Source: Thermococcus henrietii
GTDB lineage: Archaea > Methanobacteriota_B > Thermococci > Thermococcales > Thermococcaceae
Assembly: GCF_900198835.1 (NCBI RefSeq)
Contig: NZ_LT900021.1
Span: 2,046,001 to 2,110,000 of the forward strand
Direction: 5' to 3'
DNA length: 64,000 nucleotides
The notes beneath the pieces are model-generated. The model ran no database searches. It had not been told where the DNA came from and saw nothing but the letters and a program-made list of their open reading frames with translations. Position 1 is the first letter of the stretch. The number at the start of each line of letters is the position of its first letter. This document shows positions 60,931 to 64,000 of this stretch, in pieces. The translations under genes were made by a program, and so were the position numbers.

Positions 60931-61347
60931 TCACTCAATCGGCACGCCGTCCTTGGTCCTTGGGGCGAGCCACTTCATGAGCTTCCTCGGGTTCTTCGTG
61001 CGGATTATTATCGTTATGGGGCCCAACGGGGATTCCTCGTTGAAGTTCACAACTCCAGCGTAAGCGGCCTGTTTGTTCACCTTGACTATTATCTCCTCGC
61101 CAAAGTAGCCCTCCTCGAGGAAGGAGCGCGCGGTGTCGAGTATCGCCTGCCCCCTGAAAAGCTCGTAGAGCCTGCTCAGCGCTTTCCTGCTCCTCGTCTT
61201 CCCGGTGAGGATTACGTAATCGCCCCGGTCAAAGGCCTCGAACTCCAAATCGGGCACGAGGTTCAGCATCGCCCTCTTTACCTTCTCAAGGCTTTCGGTC
61301 GGGTAAACGTACGCCTCAAGCTCGACTTCCTCAAACAGCTCCTCCAT
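60931..61347 (-). CDS. UPF0201/RNA_binding (PF01877) domain protein
   Basis: A 138-residue archaeal protein of the DUF54/UPF0201 family, predicted to bind RNA. Family segments are [51 protein letters not shown] and [22 protein letters not shown]-like sequence (read here [20 protein letters not shown]). The start ATG follows GGTGAGAGC, with a TATA GGTTTATAAG at 61377-61387. The family is linked to RNA processing by fold only. It neighbours the CRISPR leader but is not a cas gene. Confidence 0.87.
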   Translation of the reverse strand: MEELFEEVELEAYVYPTESLEKVKRAMLNLVPDLEFEAFDRGDYVILTGKTRSRKALSRLYELFRGQAILDTARSFLEEGYFGEEIIVKVNKQAAYAGVVNFNEESPLGPITIIIRTKNPRKLMKWLAPRTKDGVPIE

Positions 61348-61417
61348 GCTCTCACCGGGCTAAGGTCGAAAGAAGGCTTATAAACCCAACCGCCCAAATA
61401 ATTAGGGTGGCCTAAAT

Positions 61418-62224
61418 ATGTTAGAAGGTTTCATCGAGGGGCTCGCGAGGTACCTCCTCAAACTCAGCGGGGGAAGCCCAATCTGGGTGTCCTTCTACGC
61501 GGGCCTCTTCGTCGCGCTCATGACGTCGCTCGGAGCCATGGTGGCACTCTTCGCCAAACGGATTCCCGAGGGTGGCGTTGACTTCTCGCTCAGCTTCGCG
61601 GCAGGGGTTATGATTGTGGCATCTTTCACCTCGCTCATTCTGCCGGGAATAGAGAGCGCCGGGTTTCCGCCCGTGGCCGTTGGGATAGCCCTCGGCGTCC
61701 TGCTGATTTACGCCGTTGACAGGCTTCTGCCCCACGAGCACCTCGTCAAGGGTTATGAGGGGCCGAAGGGAATGAAGGAACGCCTCAGAAAGGTCTGGCT
61801 CCTCGTTTTCGCGCTCATAATCCACAACCTGCCCGAGGGGCTGGCGGTTGGAACGTCCCTCGTCTACAACCTCGAAGTCGGCCTCGTTACGGCCATAGCG
61901 ATAGGCATTCAGGACTTCCCCGAGGGAACCGTCGTCTCGCTCCCGCTCGCGGTCATACAGAAGAAGAGCCTCGGCCCGGTTCTCATTGGAGTGCTGAGCG
62001 GTTTAGCTGAGATGGTCATGGTAATCCTCGGGGCGGTCTTCTTTACGACCTTCTCATGGAGCCTGCCCTACGGCCTCGGCCTTGCAGGAGGGGCAATGCT
62101 CTACGTCACAGTGAAGGAAATGATTCCAGAGATATACAGGGGAGAGAAGAGCGAGACCCTCGTCACGCTGGGCTTCTTCGCGGGCTTCTACGTCATGCTC
62201 CTCCTCGATTCAGCCCTCGGATGA
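61418..62224 (+). CDS. ZIP-family metal transporter
   Basis: A 268-residue membrane protein with about eight hydrophobic segments. The metal-binding helices carry ALIIHNLPEGLAVG (about residues 136-149) and AIGIQDFPEGTVVSLPLAV, the H-N-x-P-E-G motifs of ZIP transporters. PHEHLVKG is in the variable loop. It imports divalent cations, probably zinc or another transition metal. It overlaps the convergent kinase gene by 32 bp. Confidence 0.93.
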   Translation: MLEGFIEGLARYLLKLSGGSPIWVSFYAGLFVALMTSLGAMVALFAKRIPEGGVDFSLSFAAGVMIVASFTSLILPGIESAGFPPVAVGIALGVLLIYAVDRLLPHEHLVKGYEGPKGMKERLRKVWLLVFALIIHNLPEGLAVGTSLVYNLEVGLVTAIAIGIQDFPEGTVVSLPLAVIQKKSLGPVLIGVLSGLAEMVMVILGAVFFTTFSWSLPYGLGLAGGAMLYVTVKEMIPEIYRGEKSETLVTLGFFAGFYVMLLLDSALG

Positions 62225-62765
62225 TTTCCTCGACGAGGGCCTCTACCTTCTCCTCGTACTCCTCCTTGCTCCCGTCGTTTATCAGCATGTGGTCGGCCAT
62301 CGCTATAACGCCACCGATTCCAAAGCGGAGCTCCTTCCAGTCCCTCTCCTCAAAGTCCTCCCAACTCTGGGGGTCGTCGTGCCTTCCCCTGGCCTTCAAC
62401 CTCTCGAAGCGGAGCTTCGGCGGTGTGTGGACAGCGACGATGATGAGTTCTTCCTCCGGAAAGGCTCCCCTGAAGGTCCCCACCTCGTCAAGGGAGCGAA
62501 CGCCGTCTATGACCACTAACGGGCTCTCCCCCAGAAGGGCCCTCACCTTCTCGACCGCGAGCTTGGCAACGGCGTTCTGACCGAGCTCCTGCCTCAGGCG
62601 AATGCTGACCTTGGCAACGTTCTCCTTGGTGAGCTCGAGGCCCCGCTTTAGGGTCTCCTCGCGGACGATGTCGCCGAGAGAAACGCTTGGAAATCCCCTC
62701 TCCTCAAAGGCCTTGACGATTTTGCTCTTACCTGAACCGGGCATTCCAGTGACTATTACTATCAT
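62193..62765 (-). CDS. UPF0200 family nucleotide kinase-like ATPase
   Basis: A P-loop protein of 190 residues, resembling adenylate and dephospho-CoA kinases. Walker A is TGMPGSGKSKIV at the N-terminus. The lid-like region is FERLKARGRHDDPQSWEDFEERD, and VVIDGVRSLDEV is the second phosphate site. The start is ATG 62765 (MIVIVTGMPGSG), after GGGGTG. The substrate is unknown; I do not equate it with the archaeal dephospho-CoA kinase, which belongs to another family. Confidence 0.88.
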   Translation of the reverse strand: MIVIVTGMPGSGKSKIVKAFEERGFPSVSLGDIVREETLKRGLELTKENVAKVSIRLRQELGQNAVAKLAVEKVRALLGESPLVVIDGVRSLDEVGTFRGAFPEEELIIVAVHTPPKLRFERLKARGRHDDPQSWEDFEERDWKELRFGIGGVIAMADHMLINDGSKEEYEEKVEALVEEIIRGLNRGGA

Positions 62766-62810
62766 TGAGCCCACCCCGAGTAGCTCGGAGGGGATTTAAA
62801 AAGATAACCA

Positions 62811-64000
62811 TCATCGAAGAAAGTCCTCCAGAGTCCCCTTTCTCTTCGGCTTTTCTTCCGTTACTCTTTTCTCGATTCCGAGGTAGCGGTAGATTCCGTC
62901 GAGGATTTTGGCACCTATGCCCTCGACTTCGAGAAGCTCCGCAGGTTTTGCGTTCGCTATCGCCTCAACGCTCGTAAAACCGGCGTTGTAAAGGGCTCTC
63001 GCCCTCTTCCTTCCGATGTTGGGAAGTTTGACAAGTTCGAGGAGCTCCTCGCGGACGCCGTGCTTCAGGCGAAGGTGCAGGTCGCGGAGGTAGTTCAGGA
63101 TTTCCTCCTTCGGCTCGAAGAGCTTGTAGAGCTCGATGAGCGAGTACATGAGCCAGTCAGCAAGCTCAAGGAGCCTGTAGAGGTCGCCGGGGTCTATGAG
63201 GTATGTCTCGTAAATCCTCGCCTCAGGAACCTCGTTAATCCAGTCGAGGAGAACCTTCGCCGTCTTCACCTGTCCGAGGAAGCCCTGGAAGCGCGAATCC
63301 TCGTAGTATGGTATGCTCGCGTAGAGCTTGTCCTCGAGTTCGTAGGCCAGGTCAAGGTAGTCCTCCATCTCGCGCCTCCTCGCTGTTAAATTCGCCATGT
63401 CAGGGGTTGAGGCTATGAGCTGGAAGATTCCGAAGGGGTTCGGATTCTGCTCGATTGCCGGAAAGGCGTCCTTGAACTTCTTGGCCGTGAGCGGGTCTAT
63501 GTAGAGCTGAGACGTTCTCCTGCCGAAGGGTAACGGCATGAAGCTGTCATCGAGGTCAAGGTCGATGAACTCGTTCTCTATGAGGAAGTAAACAACCTCT
63601 TTCGCTTTGTACTCGAGCGAGCTCAAATCCTTCCTTTGGTGGGCGTAGAAGGTCCTCTCAAGGAAGCGGACGAGCTCGGGGAAGTTTTTGATTCCGAAGT
63701 TGGTGATTAAGGCCAAAACCTGACTCCTGAAGGCCTGCTCGTTGGCGAGCATCGAGAAGAGCTTCTCAGGCTTCCCGCGGATGTAGCGCTCCATAAGCTT
63801 GCCCGGCTCGTCAGTTCTGGCAACTATTATCGCCTCGCCGTACTTGTCGTACCTCGGCCTTCCCGCTCTTCCCATCATCTGCTGGATTTCCAGAACGGGA
63901 ATGTCGGTCCAGCCGAAGCCGGCGTAGCGCTTGGTGTCGCGGATTATTACTCTGAATGAGGGTAAATTTACGCCCGCCGAATTGTGCACGATAAAGCCAA
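62811..64000 (-). CDS. hel308: DNA helicase Hel308, C-terminal part, with the end of an intein
   Basis: A superfamily 2 helicase acting on stalled replication forks. The visible part has motif VI EIQQMMGRAGRPRYDKYGE, the winged-helix and ratchet domains, and a helix-hairpin-helix (ELVKLPNIGRKRARALYNAGF). It ends in EEKPKRKGTLEDFLR, a C-terminus that may bind PCNA. The frame is open to the window edge; GTG 63989 is not a start. The edge codons read GFIVHN and then SAGVNLPSFRVIIRD: VHN followed by Ser is the end of an intein, and uninterrupted Hel308 has a TPTL-type sequence before AGVNLP. The helicase N-terminus and the intein body lie outside. Confidence 0.93.
   Translation of the reverse strand, partial: GFIVHNSAGVNLPSFRVIIRDTKRYAGFGWTDIPVLEIQQMMGRAGRPRYDKYGEAIIVARTDEPGKLMERYIRGKPEKLFSMLANEQAFRSQVLALITNFGIKNFPELVRFLERTFYAHQRKDLSSLEYKAKEVVYFLIENEFIDLDLDDSFMPLPFGRRTSQLYIDPLTAKKFKDAFPAIEQNPNPFGIFQLIASTPDMANLTARRREMEDYLDLAYELEDKLYASIPYYEDSRFQGFLGQVKTAKVLLDWINEVPEARIYETYLIDPGDLYRLLELADWLMYSLIELYKLFEPKEEILNYLRDLHLRLKHGVREELLELVKLPNIGRKRARALYNAGFTSVEAIANAKPAELLEVEGIGAKILDGIYRYLGIEKRVTEEKPKRKGTLEDFLR

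Noticed and set aside
60931-61347. cas gene next to the CRISPR array
   Set aside because: The sequence is that of the UPF0201 RNA-binding family, found throughout archaea independent of CRISPR.
63989-63989. GTG as the start of the helicase fragment
   Set aside because: It is the Val of the intein end motif VHN; the frame stays open to the window edge.

Overview
The window is chromosomal DNA of a hyperthermophilic euryarchaeon of the Thermococcales, most likely a Thermococcus. The evidence is the gene content (CheF, type III RuBisCO, Phr heat-shock regulator, TFB, histone, WtpABC tungstate transporter, di-myo-inositol phosphate synthesis, CGP-CTERM secretion signal). TATA-box promoters lie about 25 bp from starts, ribosome binding sites are of the GGTGA/GGTGG type, and genes are densely packed with short overlaps. 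The species cannot be fixed from the sequence alone.

Layout. 1-3604: end of a chemotaxis cluster (methyl-accepting receptor, unknown membrane coiled-coil protein, CheF). 3597-6695: CGP-CTERM beta-propeller protein, HEAT-repeat protein, coiled-coil protein. 6766-8795: solitary 5S rRNA, then an unknown OB/winged-helix protein and RNase P subunit Rnp4. 8796-17069: secreted CW_binding_2 protein, cyclase family protein, ahcY, trmO, wtpABC, ATPase. 17102-24861: housekeeping genes (HD hydrolase, GTPase, YjbQ, TRM11-type methyltransferase, MFS, GDT1-like exchanger, aminotransferase, KEOPS Cgi121). 25021-27621: cell-division and segregation group (ribbon-helix-helix regulator, FtsZ, ParA-like ATPase, second RHH protein). 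27679-29881: ribL, PUA protein, pyrF, DUF4443 regulator. 29928-33888: inositol-1-phosphate synthase and the bifunctional IPCT/DIPP synthase, which together make the thermoprotectant di-myo-inositol phosphate, separated by an inserted tnpB element. 33981-44498: dph6, a toxin-antitoxin pair, a large lipoprotein, an ABC exporter, an AT-richer NERD gene, Nudix, PfkB kinase, gar1-tfb-phosphoesterase operon. 44525-55577: histone, rbcL, thymidine kinase, thrC, phr, S17e, DUF371, glycerate kinase, a polyprenol-kinase-like gene split by a small element, radical SAM, metallopeptidase, NfeD, CoA-binding protein. 55578-56524: AT-rich non-coding tandem repeat beside tRNA-Leu(UAG). 56659-59688: self-contained operon with twin operators, two DUF2178 membrane proteins, HTH regulator and ABC exporter. 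59699-60930: CRISPR array (12 repeats) and leader, no cas genes. 60931-64000: RNA-binding protein, ZIP transporter, nucleotide kinase, and the C-terminal part of Hel308, whose 5' edge carries the last residues of an intein.

The most notable points are: (1) a 368-bp element without a transposase gene that keeps the omega-RNA-like end of a tnpB insertion sequence and splits a membrane enzyme gene; (2) a related full-length tnpB element inserted at the end of the DIPP synthase gene; (3) an intein in Hel308 cut by the window edge; (4) a tandem non-coding repeat next to tRNA-Leu; (5) perfect tandem palindromic operators before the DUF2178/HTH/ABC operon.
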